Of a stretch of DNA of 64,000 nt, positions 7,964 to 16,071 are shown piece after piece (position 1 is the stretch's first letter; the number at the start of each line of letters is the position of its first letter). Below the pieces are notes generated by a model, which worked only from the letters and a program-made list of their open reading frames with translations, ran no database searches and was not told the origin of the DNA. Source of the stretch: Nocardiopsis flavescens (GTDB lineage Bacteria > Actinomycetota > Actinomycetes > Streptosporangiales > Streptosporangiaceae); assembly GCF_900141985.1 (NCBI RefSeq), contig NZ_FQZK01000022.1, positions 1 through 64,000 of the forward strand, read 5' to 3'. The position numbers and the translations under genes are program-made.

Positions 7964-8845
7964 TCAGCCCGCCGCGCCGGGCCGGTGCTCGGCGATGGCC
8001 GCGAAGTCCTCCACCCGCAGGGCCTCGCCCCGGGCTCCGGGGTCGATCCCGGCGGCCCGCAGCGCCTGCTCCGCGGCCGGGGCCGATCCGGCCCAGCCCG
8101 CGAGGGCGGCGCGCAGGGTCTTGCGGCGCTGGGCGAAGGCCGCGTCGATCACCCGGAAGACCTCCTCGCGGGGGGCGCCGGTCTCGGGCGGGGCGCGGCG
8201 GACCAGCTCGACCAGGCCGGAGTCGACGTTGGGGGCGGGCCAGAACACGTTGCGGCCCACGGCACCGGCCCGGCGGGCGCGGGCGTACCAGGCGACCTTG
8301 GCCGAGGGCACCCCGTAGATGCGGCCGCCCGGTCCGGCGGTGATGCGGTCGGCGACCTCCGCCTGGACCATGACCAGGACCCGCTCCAGGCTCGGGAGGA
8401 GTTCGAGCAGGTGGAGGAGGACGGGGACCGAGACGTTGTAGGGCAGGTTGGCGACGAGGGCGGTGGGGGCCGGGCCGGGGACCTCGGTGACGCGCATCGC
8501 GTCGCCGAGGGCGACGGTGAGGCGGTCGGCGAGCTCGGGCGCGTGGGCGGCCACGGTCTCGGGGAGCGCCCGGGCGAGGACCGGGTCGATCTCGACGGCG
8601 GTGACCCGCCGCACGTGCGGGAGCAGGGCCAGGGTCAGGGAGCCCAGGCCGGGCCCGACCTCGACCACGACGTCGTCCTCGCCGACCCCCGCGACCCGGA
8701 CGATGCGGCGCACGGTGCCGTGGTCGATGACGAAGTTCTGCCCGAGGGTCTTGGTGGGCCGGACTCCGAGCCGCTCGGCGAGGGCCCGCACGTCGGCGGG
8801 GGTGAGCAGGCGGGATCGTTCGTCGGGTGCGGGTGTCTGTGTCAC
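7964..8845 (-). CDS. rsmA: 16S rRNA dimethyladenosine transferase RsmA/KsgA
   Basis: Dimethylates two adjacent adenines in the 3' terminal hairpin of 16S rRNA during 30S maturation, using S-adenosylmethionine. Family motifs: LGQNFVID near the N-terminus, SAM motif VVEVGPGLGSLT, VEIDPVLA, the catalytic NLPYNVS, and the C-terminal QRRKTLRAAL. Start set at GTG 8845 (293 residues), because the upstream part of the frame (to 8890) is unlike KsgA proteins; no strong ribosome binding site decides it. It follows the rpf gene on the same strand, the conserved rpf-ksgA order of Actinobacteria. The usual downstream ispE is absent from this window. Confidence 0.93.
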   Translation of the reverse strand: MTQTPAPDERSRLLTPADVRALAERLGVRPTKTLGQNFVIDHGTVRRIVRVAGVGEDDVVVEVGPGLGSLTLALLPHVRRVTAVEIDPVLARALPETVAAHAPELADRLTVALGDAMRVTEVPGPAPTALVANLPYNVSVPVLLHLLELLPSLERVLVMVQAEVADRITAGPGGRIYGVPSAKVAWYARARRAGAVGRNVFWPAPNVDSGLVELVRRAPPETGAPREEVFRVIDAAFAQRRKTLRAALAGWAGSAPAAEQALRAAGIDPGARGEALRVEDFAAIAEHRPGAAG

Positions 8846-8896
8846 CCCCACATCTTGCCAGCCCGGCGCGGTGCGGCCCGCCCGGGGCACGGCGGC

Positions 8897-8931
8897 GGCC
8901 GCGGGCCTCCCGTGGTCGGGGGCCCGCGGCC
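8897..8931 (-). terminator. Hairpin between rpf and ksgA
   Basis: Perfect 11-bp GC stem (8897-8907 with 8921-8931), 13-base loop, in the 118-base gap between the rpf stop and the ksgA start. It may terminate or attenuate read-through from rpf. No T-tract. Confidence 0.5.
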
Positions 8932-8963
8932 GCGGGTCGCGCGCCGGCGGAGCGGCGGCGGGG

Positions 8964-10130
8964 TCAGTCGAAGAGGTGGACGCCGCAGTGCGGCCACTGG
9001 CTCTGCCAGTTCCCGCCGACGGTGTTGTAGAGCTGCTGGGCGCGCTGGGTCTGCTCCTGGGCGCTGGCCTCGGAGGGCAGGCCGGTGCCGCCGACCGAGC
9101 CCCAGGTGGAGAGGCTGAACTGGTAGAGGCCGTAGTAGCCGCCGGCGGAGTTGACGGCGGTCGGGTTGCCGCCGGACTCGCACTGGGCGAGGGCGGACCA
9201 GTTGAGGTCGCCCGCCGCGCCGCCGCCCTGGGGCGGGGTGCCCTCGGGCGCCTTGGTGCCGACCTCCACGACCCCGGCGACGGGCTCGGTGAGGACCTCC
9301 TCCTCCAGGACCTTCTCGACCTCCTCGCCGTTGTGCAGCACGGTGGCGGTGGTCACCCTCTTGACCCCGTCCTCGGGCTCGGTGACGACGTTGCGCTCGC
9401 CCTCGGGGAGGTCGGGGTTCTCCTGTTCGGTGGTCTCGGCCTCGATGGGGACCTCCTCGGTGACGGGCTCGCCGATGACCGGGGTGATGCGGACGGTCAT
9501 GTCGGGGGCGGCGGGCTCGTCGGGGGCCGGGGAGACGATGTCGTGCTCGCCGGGCTCGATGCCGGCGGCGGCCAGGACGTCGGCGACGGTCTCCCCGGTG
9601 GTGCGGGTCTCGGTGCGGACGGTGTCGCTCAGGACGACCATGCGCGGGGCGCGCTCGGCGGTGACGGTGAGGCCCTCGGCGGGGATGGGGGTGTCGTGCC
9701 CGGCGGAGAGGGAGACCCCCTCGGGGTCCAGGCCGAGCTGCCGGAGGGCCTCGCCCAGGGTGGCGGCGTTGACGCTGCCGGCCAGGGGGTGGCCGTCGAG
9801 CTCGACGGTGATGTCGCGCGGGGAGCGGACGAGGACGTGCTCGCCGGAGGCGACGGGGGCGTCGGGGGCGGGGGCCACGACGTCGTCCTCGGCCAGGGTG
9901 ACGCCGGCCGCGTCGAGGGCGTCGGAGACGCTGCCGCCGAAGGTGCTGACGCTGTGCTCGGTGCCGTTGACGTCCACGACGACGGTCTTGTGGGCGGCGA
10001 AGGCGGTGCCGCCCGCGGCGGCGGCGATGACGACTGCGGCGCCGGCGGCGGCCAGCAGGGGCAGGGGCGGGCGCCCGCGGGTGCGGCGGCGCGGGCGGGG
10101 GCTGCGGGGGTCGGTCGTCCTACGGGGCAT
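8964..10130 (-). CDS. Resuscitation-promoting factor (Rpf-type lytic transglycosylase)
   Basis: Secreted cell-wall muralytic enzyme of 388 residues that cleaves peptidoglycan during outgrowth from dormancy. A basic N-terminus and membrane/signal segment (residues about 20-46, PPLPLLAAAGAAVVIAAAAG) lead into three DUF348 repeats (VNGTEHSVSTFGG, LDGHPLAGS and equivalents). A G5 domain (ITPVIGEPVTEEVPIEA) and the C-terminal Rpf domain follow, with the catalytic Glu in LAQCESGGNP and the usual GGYYGLYQFSLSTW. This is the RpfB-like architecture. ATG 10130 is preceded by AGGAACAGCC; longer frames upstream are non-homologous. It sits upstream of ksgA. The Rpf domain's two Cys (CESGG, PHCGV) are kept. 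Confidence 0.93.
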   Translation of the reverse strand: MPRRTTDPRSPRPRRRTRGRPPLPLLAAAGAAVVIAAAAGGTAFAAHKTVVVDVNGTEHSVSTFGGSVSDALDAAGVTLAEDDVVAPAPDAPVASGEHVLVRSPRDITVELDGHPLAGSVNAATLGEALRQLGLDPEGVSLSAGHDTPIPAEGLTVTAERAPRMVVLSDTVRTETRTTGETVADVLAAAGIEPGEHDIVSPAPDEPAAPDMTVRITPVIGEPVTEEVPIEAETTEQENPDLPEGERNVVTEPEDGVKRVTTATVLHNGEEVEKVLEEEVLTEPVAGVVEVGTKAPEGTPPQGGGAAGDLNWSALAQCESGGNPTAVNSAGGYYGLYQFSLSTWGSVGGTGLPSEASAQEQTQRAQQLYNTVGGNWQSQWPHCGVHLFD

Positions 10131-10456
10131 GGCTGTTCCTGTGGTCACACGGAGGGAACGGGATGTCCGGGGGCGCGGGGCGCCCTCCGGAGTGCGGGCG
10201 GCGCCGTCGCGGTGGAGGACCGTGGGGGGACGGGCGGCCCGGTGAGCATCCGGCCACATTAGCACCAGGACCTTGCCCGAATTTCGGACCCGCCGGAAAA
10301 CGAGGGTGTCCGAAAACTGAAAACGAGGCCTTACTTTGCTTTCGTCCCCTTTGTGCCTCCCGGTTCGCGGAAGACCTCCTGGCGCCGCCCGCACCGGCCC
10401 GGCACAATGAACCCGAACGTCGTTCTAATCCACATCCCCCCTGGAAGGCCGCGCCC
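10131..10456. other. Divergent control region between rpf and the CoA-transferase
   Basis: 326 bases with no gene. It contains a perfect 8-bp inverted repeat, tttcggac (10282-10289) and gtccgaaa (10308-10315), with an 18-base spacer. Short flanking GG/CC pairs extend it. It is AT-richer than its surroundings around 10270-10350, as expected for promoters. Some rpf genes in Streptomyces are under a c-di-AMP (ydaO) riboswitch; the conserved ydaO core was not recognised here. Confidence 0.5.
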
Positions 10457-11551
10457 ATGGGACCCCTCAACGGAATCCGCGTCGTCGAGTTCACCGGCAT
10501 CGGGCCCGCCCCGATGGCCGGCATGCTCCTGGCCGACCTGGGCGCCGACGTCGTCCGCCTCGACCGCCCGCGGGCCGCCGAGGCGATGAACGCCGGACTC
10601 CCCGGCCCGCACATGAGCGAGGGCCGCGCCGTCCTGGGCGCCGACCTGAAGTCCGAGGAGGGCCGAGCGCTGGCCCGCGACCTCCTCGGGCGCGCCGACG
10701 TCCTGCTGGAGGGCTTCCGGCCCGGCGTGATGGAGCGCCTGGGGCTGGGGCCGGCGGAGTGCCTGGAGCTCAACCCCCGGCTCGTCTACGCCCGGGTCAC
10801 CGGCTGGGGCCAGGACGGGCCGCTGGCCCCGACCGCCGGGCACGACATGAACTACATCTCCGTCAACGGCGCGCTGCACTCCGTCGGGCGCGCGGGCGGC
10901 CCGCCGGTCCCGCCGGTGAACCTGCTCGGGGACTTCGCGGGCGGCACCATGTTCACCGTCACCGGCATCCTCGCCGCCCTGGTGGAGCGCGGCTCCTCCG
11001 GGCGCGGCCAGGTCGTGGACGCCGCGATGGTCGACGGGTCCGCGCTGCTGATGTCGATGCTCCACGAGGACCGGGCGCGCGGGTCGTGGAGCGACGAGCG
11101 CGGGACGAACTACCTGGACACCGGGGCCCCCTGGTACGACGTCTACGAGTGCGCCGACGGCCGGCACGTGTCGGTGGGCTGCATCGAGCCGCAGTTCTAC
11201 GCCGCCTTCCTGGCGGGCACCGGGCTCGACGGGGAGGACCTGCCGGACCAGTGGGACCGCGCGGGCTGGCCGCGGCTGCGCGAGCGGTTCGCGGAGGTGC
11301 TGCGCACCCGGGCCCGGGACGAGTGGGCGGCGGTGTTCGAGGGGGTGGACGCGTGCGTGATGCCCGTCCTGTCCCTGGAGGAGGCGCCCGACCACCCGCA
11401 CGTGCGCGAGCGCGGCACGCTGGTCCGCGACGGCGACCGGGTGGTCGCGGGCCCTGCGCCGCGCTTCTCCCGCACACCGGGCGGGGTGACCCGCGGGCGG
11501 CCCCTGCCGGACGCCGCCGGGGTTCTGCGCGGATGGGGCCTGGACGCCTGA
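10457..11551 (+). CDS. CaiB/BaiF-type (family III) CoA-transferase, probably alpha-methylacyl-CoA racemase-like
   Basis: 364 residues. Family III CoA-transferases move CoA between acyl groups, or racemise 2-methylacyl-CoA in the AMACR branch. The N-terminus MGPLNGIRVVEFTGIGPAP and GMLLADLGADVVRLDRP are typical. The active-site Asp/His region reads TAGHDMNYISVNG, and there is no partner subunit gene nearby. The GHDMNY form is closest to AMACR/MCR, which act in branched-chain fatty acid breakdown; substrate is inference. ATG 10457 follows GGAAGG. It is a single gene divergent from rpf. Confidence 0.88.
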   Translation: MGPLNGIRVVEFTGIGPAPMAGMLLADLGADVVRLDRPRAAEAMNAGLPGPHMSEGRAVLGADLKSEEGRALARDLLGRADVLLEGFRPGVMERLGLGPAECLELNPRLVYARVTGWGQDGPLAPTAGHDMNYISVNGALHSVGRAGGPPVPPVNLLGDFAGGTMFTVTGILAALVERGSSGRGQVVDAAMVDGSALLMSMLHEDRARGSWSDERGTNYLDTGAPWYDVYECADGRHVSVGCIEPQFYAAFLAGTGLDGEDLPDQWDRAGWPRLRERFAEVLRTRARDEWAAVFEGVDACVMPVLSLEEAPDHPHVRERGTLVRDGDRVVAGPAPRFSRTPGGVTRGRPLPDAAGVLRGWGLDA

Positions 11552-11698
11552 ACCGGTCCGTCCGATATCCGGCCGCGCGGTATCCGGGGAACGGGAGTCT
11601 CCGGTCGGATTCGGACGGGCCTGGCGAGTATCCCCCGCTGGGGGACCCGGGATCGCTAGGGTGACGACCTCAAGGCCGAGCGTGACGGGGGGTCCGCG

Positions 11699-14035
11699 AT
11701 GCCGCGACGGTTCTTCAGCGGGGTGTCGGCACACCGGGGGGTGGCCGACGACGCCGCGGGGACGGCACGCCGGGGGGCGGTCGCCACCGGGGCGGCGCGC
11801 TGGTGCGCCGCCGCGCTGGCGGTCGCAGCGCTGCTGTGCGCCGCGCCCGCGGCGGTGGCGGACCCGGGCTCCCCGGGCCCGGCGGGCGCGGGGGCGCCCG
11901 CCCGGGAACCGGACCCGCCGCCCCAGGGGGACGAGCCCCTGGTGCTGGTGGGGGTTCCGGGCCTGCTGTGGCAGGACATCACGCCTGAGCACACGCCCAC
12001 CCTGTGGGAAATGGCGGAGCGGTCCGCCACCGGCAACGTGTCGATCCGCACCGCGACCTCCCGCACCTGCCCCACCGACGGCTGGCTGTCGGTGTCCGCG
12101 GGCAACCGGGCACTGGCCGCGCGCCAGGACTTCGGGGTCTGCGAGCCCGCGCCCGCGCCCGAGCGCACCGGCTCCGGCGCGGTCGTCCCCGACTTCGACT
12201 CCTATGTGCGCCAGAACGCCGCCTCGCAGTTCGCGGCACCGGTCGGGCTGCTCGGCGACACCGTGCGGCGGCACGGCGGCTCCACGCTCGCCGTCGGCCC
12301 CGGGGCCGCGCTGGGCGTCGCCGACCGGCACGGGCGGGTCGACCACTACCTGCCGGGGGCGCGCGACCTCGACGCCGAGCGGCTGCGGGGCGTGACCCTG
12401 GCCGCGGTGGAGCTGCCCGAACTGACCCGGCTCTACCCCGAGGACGACCCCTTCTCCCCCGACCCCGACGGCCCCGACCCGGAGGACGTCCCGCGGGTGG
12501 ACCGGGAGGAGGCGCTGGAGGTCCTGGACGGGCGCCTGCGCACGCTCACCGCGATGCTGCCCACCGGGTCCTCGCTCATGGTGGTGGGCGTGTCCATGGA
12601 CAGCGGCCCCTCGCGGCTCACCGCGGCGCTGGCCGCACAGGTCGCCGAGGAGGGCCCGGCCGGGCCCATCGGCTTCCTGGCCTCGGAGTCCACCCGGCGG
12701 CGGGGCCTGGTGGCGCTCACCGACGTCACCGCCACCGTCCTGTCGGAGCTGGAGATGCGGCCGGGGGAGGCGGTCTCGGGGCGGGCCTGGCACGTGACGG
12801 GCAGGCCCGCCGACACCGCGGAGGCCGTGCAGCGGATGGTGGACTTCAACACGGCGGCGGTCGTGGTGGGGGCGTCCATCCCGGGGTTCTTCAGCGGCCT
12901 GGTGGCGGTGCAGCTGCTCATCTACGCCGCCGCCGCGTACGCGCTGCACCGCTACTCCGACGGCCAGCGCGGCAAGCGCGCCCTGGTGCTGTCCGTGACC
13001 CGGGTCGTCGCGCTGGCCGGGGCGGCGTTCCCGGTGGCCAGCTACCTCGCCAACCTGATCCCGTGGTGGGCCGCGCAGTCCCCGCCGGCGGCGCTGCTGC
13101 TGTGCGTGCTGGCGGCCGACGCGCTGGTGGTGGCGCTGGCGGTGGCCGGGCCGTGGCGGCGCACGGTCCTGGGACCGATGACCGTGGTGGCGGGGGCGAC
13201 CACGGCGGTGCTGTTCCTGGACCTGTGCTTCGGGGCCCACCTGCAGATGAACTCGCCCACCGGGTACTCGCCGATCGTCGGCGGCCGGTTCTACGGGATC
13301 GGCAACATCGCGTTCGCGACGTTCGCCACCGGCATGCTCATGGCGGTGGCCGGGATCGCGCACGTGCTCATCGGGCGGGGGCGCCGGCGCGCCGCCGTGG
13401 CGGTGACCCTGGTGGTGGGCGCGGCGTCGGTGGCCATCATCGGCTGGCCGGGCCTGGGCACCGACTTCGGCGGGGTGATCGCGCTGGTCCCGGGGCTGGC
13501 GGTGACGGCGATGATGATCGCCGGGGTGCGCGTGACGTTCCTGCGGCTGGCGGCGGTGGCCGGCGCCGCCCTGGGGGCGATCACCCTGCTGTCGTGGCTG
13601 GACCTGATGCGCCCGCCGCAGGAGCGCAGCCACTTCGGGGCGTTCGCCGCCCAGGTGGTGAACGGGGAGGCGGGCACGGTGGTGGCCCGCAAGCTCGGGG
13701 CGATGCTGGGCACGTTCGGCAACTGGCAGCTGACCCTGCTGGCGGCCTGCGCCCTGGTGTTCCTGTTCGCGGTGCTCAACCGACCCACCAACTGGCGGAT
13801 CGGGGCGCTCCAGCGCGCCTACGAGTACGCGCCGACGCTGCGCGCCGGGCTGACGGGTTCGCTGGTGACCGCACTGGTGGGGTTCGCCGTCAACGACTCG
13901 GGCGTGGCGATCCCCGCGATCGCGCTGACCGTGGCGGTGCCGCTGACCCTGTCGGCGTGCGTCTGGGCGCTCCAGCAGGAGGACGAGGAACCGGAAACGG
14001 ACCCCGAACCCTCCGAGAACGCCCACTGCCTGTGA
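11699..14035 (+). CDS. Large polytopic membrane protein with N-terminal phosphatase-like extracytoplasmic domain
   Basis: 778 residues, not confidently named. An N-terminal signal-like helix (about 30-55) is followed by a 280-residue extracytoplasmic region. Parts of it (LVLVGVPGLLWQDITPEHTPTL, and TLAVGPGAALGVADRHGRVD) recall alkaline-phosphatase/phosphodiesterase folds. About ten membrane helices follow from residue about 395, including GYSPIVGGRFYGIGNIAFA. Similar large membrane proteins occur across Actinobacteria without an assigned job. ATG 11699 lies after a GACGGGGGG stretch. It stands alone between the CoA-transferase and the structured leader at 14120. Confidence 0.75.
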   Translation: MPRRFFSGVSAHRGVADDAAGTARRGAVATGAARWCAAALAVAALLCAAPAAVADPGSPGPAGAGAPAREPDPPPQGDEPLVLVGVPGLLWQDITPEHTPTLWEMAERSATGNVSIRTATSRTCPTDGWLSVSAGNRALAARQDFGVCEPAPAPERTGSGAVVPDFDSYVRQNAASQFAAPVGLLGDTVRRHGGSTLAVGPGAALGVADRHGRVDHYLPGARDLDAERLRGVTLAAVELPELTRLYPEDDPFSPDPDGPDPEDVPRVDREEALEVLDGRLRTLTAMLPTGSSLMVVGVSMDSGPSRLTAALAAQVAEEGPAGPIGFLASESTRRRGLVALTDVTATVLSELEMRPGEAVSGRAWHVTGRPADTAEAVQRMVDFNTAAVVVGASIPGFFSGLVAVQLLIYAAAAYALHRYSDGQRGKRALVLSVTRVVALAGAAFPVASYLANLIPWWAAQSPPAALLLCVLAADALVVALAVAGPWRRTVLGPMTVVAGATTAVLFLDLCFGAHLQMNSPTGYSPIVGGRFYGIGNIAFATFATGMLMAVAGIAHVLIGRGRRRAAVAVTLVVGAASVAIIGWPGLGTDFGGVIALVPGLAVTAMMIAGVRVTFLRLAAVAGAALGAITLLSWLDLMRPPQERSHFGAFAAQVVNGEAGTVVARKLGAMLGTFGNWQLTLLAACALVFLFAVLNRPTNWRIGALQRAYEYAPTLRAGLTGSLVTALVGFAVNDSGVAIPAIALTVAVPLTLSACVWALQQEDEEPETDPEPSENAHCL

Positions 14036-14596
14036 CGCTTACCTCATCGGCGCCACGCGGCGCAAACGGGAACGAGCACGACCTTGCGTCGCTCACGTCA
14101 CGAATCGGCCACGGCATTGTGGTAAAGTGCGAGGCTGAGCGGCCGTTGTAAGGGACAGCCGGCGCCCCCCGGGGGCCGGGCGGTCACCTTCTCCCGAAGA
14201 TCCCGGCCACCGATCCGGCCGCCGCACCTCCCGAGGGAGGGAATGACCGCCCCCAGGGGCGGGTTCTTGTTGTCGTGGAGGGCACGGGAGTCGCCCGGCA
14301 CGACACGCCGCCTGATCTCCGATCCCCGGTGTCCCCAGGGCCGCGCGGGGAACTTCCGATCCGCACTCGGACGTTCCCAGGGTGGCCGCGTTCGGCGCGG
14401 GCCGCCCGAGGCAACAGGAGAGAAGGCGTCACATCCCCGGCCCCGCGACAGCGGGGCGGCACGCGAGGACATGATGAACCATCAGCTTGGCTACCGCGGT
14501 AACGCACTGAACGTACCGGTCGACGCCCGCGCCCGGCGCGGGATGCGGCCCGCCTCGCCGGTGCGGCGGGCACGCCCCGATTACGCCGGAGTCGCC
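14036..14596 (+). promoter_or_regulatory. Long structured leader upstream of the STAS gene, with terminator/antiterminator-like elements
   Basis: 561 bases without a convincing gene. An extended -10 promoter, TGGTAAAGT (14120-14128), would start a transcript near 14135. Predicted elements in order: a helix GGCTG/CAGCC (14133-14160); a GC hairpin at 14158-14180; a segment GGGCGGTCA (14178-14186); a 6-bp hairpin CCTCCC/GGGAGG (14227-14240); then a hairpin with arms CCGCCCC (14247-14253) and GGGGCGG (14256-14262) followed by GTTCTTGTTGT. GGGCGGTCA is perfectly complementary to TGACCGCCC (14244-14252), which overlaps the left arm of that terminator, so the two foldings exclude each other. The leader continues about 320 bases to the STAS start. 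I could not match it to a known riboswitch class. Confidence 0.55.
14247..14273 (+). terminator. Leader terminator (candidate attenuator)
   Basis: Stem CCGCCCC/GGGGCGG followed by GTTCTTGTTGT, the best T-rich tail on the plus strand in this part of the window. It lies about 325 bases before the STAS start and about 120 bases after the promoter. That position fits premature termination rather than the end of the upstream gene, although end-of-gene use cannot be excluded. Confidence 0.6.
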
Positions 14597-14956
14597 ATGC
14601 CCGCACTGACCATCTCCTCCACCCTGCACGACGGCGGCCGGGTCCTGGCCCTGGACGGGGAGATCGACCTGGCCACCGAGTCCCGGTTCCAGGACGCGGT
14701 CACCGAGGCGCTCATCACCCAGCCCAGCGGGCGCGTCGTGCTGGACTGCACCGACCTGCGCTTCATCGACTCCAGCGGGCTGCGGGTGCTCATCCGCGCC
14801 CACAAGACCGCCCGCGAGCAGCAGGCGGTGCTGGCGATCGCCTCGCCACTCCAGCGGGTGGTGCAGACGCTGCGCATCACCGCCCTGGACACCCGCATCC
14901 CGGTGTTCGGCACCGTCTCGGAGGCGCTGGCCGCACCGCGGTCCGACACGAACTGA
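14597..14956 (+). CDS. STAS-domain anti-sigma factor antagonist
   Basis: 119 residues, SpoIIAA/RsbV-like. Such proteins bind RsbW-type anti-sigma kinases and release a sigma factor when unphosphorylated. The core LDGEIDLATESRFQDAV and LRFIDSSGLRVLI, with the conserved phosphorylatable Ser in DSSG, is complete. Start at ATG 14597 is chosen because GGAG lies 6 bases upstream and the fold begins at once. An in-frame ATG at 14471 with GAGGAC upstream would add 42 low-complexity residues. The gene lies behind the structured leader and converges on the M50 gene. No cognate kinase is adjacent; candidates are the two RsbW-like proteins at 32.4 and 41.1 kb. Confidence 0.88.
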   Translation: MPALTISSTLHDGGRVLALDGEIDLATESRFQDAVTEALITQPSGRVVLDCTDLRFIDSSGLRVLIRAHKTAREQQAVLAIASPLQRVVQTLRITALDTRIPVFGTVSEALAAPRSDTN

Positions 14957-14989
14957 CCCCCGGGCGGCCGGCGGAGGCCGCCGTGGGGA

Positions 14990-15038
14990 GGACACGACGA
15001 AGGGGCACGACCACGGGTCGCGCCCCTTTCCCGTGTCC
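14990..15038. terminator. Bidirectional terminator hairpin
   Basis: Nested inverted repeat: outer arms GGACACG (14990-14996) and CGTGTCC (15032-15038); inner stem AAGGGGC...GCCCCTT with one mismatch and a 3-base loop. It lies between the convergent STAS and M50 genes and has A/T runs at the arm ends on both strands. Confidence 0.75.
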
Positions 15039-15089
15039 GGGTGCGTGTGCGCCGGGCCGTCCGCCGGGGGGCGGCGGGGTCCGCGCCGG

Positions 15090-15800
15090 TCAGTTCAGCA
15101 GCAGCATCCACACGCCCAGGCCGGTGACGGCCAGGTTGACCAGGGCGAACACCACCACCCACAGCGTTCCGGGCAGGCCGGTGAGCCGGGCCAGCTGGTC
15201 GGCGTCGGAGTGCGGGGAGGGCTGGCGGATGCGCTGGCGCTGGAGCTCGAACACCGGGCGCACGCCGGCGAACAGCAGGAACCAGATGAACAGGTAGGCG
15301 AAGGCCGCCTGGACCTCGGTGGGGGTGAACCAGCTGATCCCGAACACGACGGCGCCCGTGGCCACCACCGAGAGCACGCCGTAGAGGTTGCGGATCATCA
15401 GCAGCATGGCGGCCAGGACGACGAGGCTCAGCCACAGCAGCGCGGTGATGTGGTCCGTCATGAGCACGACGATGCCGAGCAGGCCGATGACCGACGAGGC
15501 GACGTAGCCGGCGAAAACCGTGAGGATCATGCCGATACCGGTCGGCTTTCCGCGCGAGACGGTGACGCCGGAGGTGTCGGAGTGCAGGCGGATCGCGGTG
15601 AGCTGGCGCCCGCTGAGCAGTGCCACCAGGGCGTGGCCGCCCTCGTGGGCGATGGTCACGACGTTGCGGGCCACCCGCCACACGGGGTTGAGCAGGACGG
15701 CCGCCAGGGCCAGGACCGCCGCGCCGATGATGATCCACTGTTCCGGCTCCGGCTGGGTGGTCAGCACCTCCCGCCAGACGTCACCGAAGGTCGTTTCCAC
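15090..15800 (-). CDS. M50B-like membrane metalloprotease
   Basis: 236 residues, polytopic, with the zinc-binding HEGGH at residues 52-56 inside or next to the second membrane helix. This is the pattern of the short M50B-like family related to site-2 proteases that cut membrane-bound regulators. About six further helices follow. GTG 15800 is preceded by GGGGGA 9 bases upstream; longer frames reaching 16088 are shadow sequence. Substrate unknown; the LDG-type third zinc ligand is not obvious, so it could be a non-canonical protease. It is alone on the minus strand, convergent with the STAS gene. Confidence 0.8.
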   Translation of the reverse strand: METTFGDVWREVLTTQPEPEQWIIIGAAVLALAAVLLNPVWRVARNVVTIAHEGGHALVALLSGRQLTAIRLHSDTSGVTVSRGKPTGIGMILTVFAGYVASSVIGLLGIVVLMTDHITALLWLSLVVLAAMLLMIRNLYGVLSVVATGAVVFGISWFTPTEVQAAFAYLFIWFLLFAGVRPVFELQRQRIRQPSPHSDADQLARLTGLPGTLWVVVFALVNLAVTGLGVWMLLLN

Positions 15801-16071
15801 CAGTGGTCCCCCAACTGCGTCTCGACGGCCCCCGCCCGGGCGGGCGGGGCACTGCCCGAACTCTAGCGATCCGCCGGGAGGGCCCGGACGGTGCCGATCG
15901 GTACGGAATGTGAGACGGCCGGGCCGCGCCGGTGGTTCGGGCCGCCCCGGCACGGGCCCGTGCCGGGAGGGGAACCGAGCCGGGGACGCCGAGCCGGAGG
16001 AAGCCGTGCCGGGAGGGCGGCCTCGCAGGAGGGCACCGTGCCGGGGGAGGCACCCCGGCAGGGGCGCCGCG
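15801..16071. other. Gap with three copies of a CGTGCCGGG-AGG motif
   Basis: 271 bases between the M50-like and SRPBCC genes. CGTGCCGGGAGG occurs at 15959-15970 and 16005-16016, and with two extra G at 16037-16050. A 16-base palindrome ggcacgggcccgtgcc overlaps the first copy (15950-15965). No gene supported. Confidence 0.4.

Noticed and set aside
10131..10456. c-di-AMP (ydaO) riboswitch upstream of rpf
   Set aside because: Known for some Streptomyces rpf genes, but the conserved core could not be recognised and there is no terminator in the leader.
10331..14026. 1231-codon minus-strand frame opposite the CoA-transferase and the 778-residue membrane protein
   Set aside because: High-GC shadow rich in Gly/Arg/His/Gln without motifs; the plus-strand proteins show family signatures.
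14471..14596. Longer start (ATG 14471) for the STAS gene
   Set aside because: The added residues are Arg/Pro/Ala-rich and unlike STAS proteins; ATG 14597 has a well-placed GGAG.
14597..14956. Assignment of this STAS protein as BldG
   Set aside because: The core motifs differ from the BldG sequence as I remember it, and the usual anti-sigma neighbour is absent.
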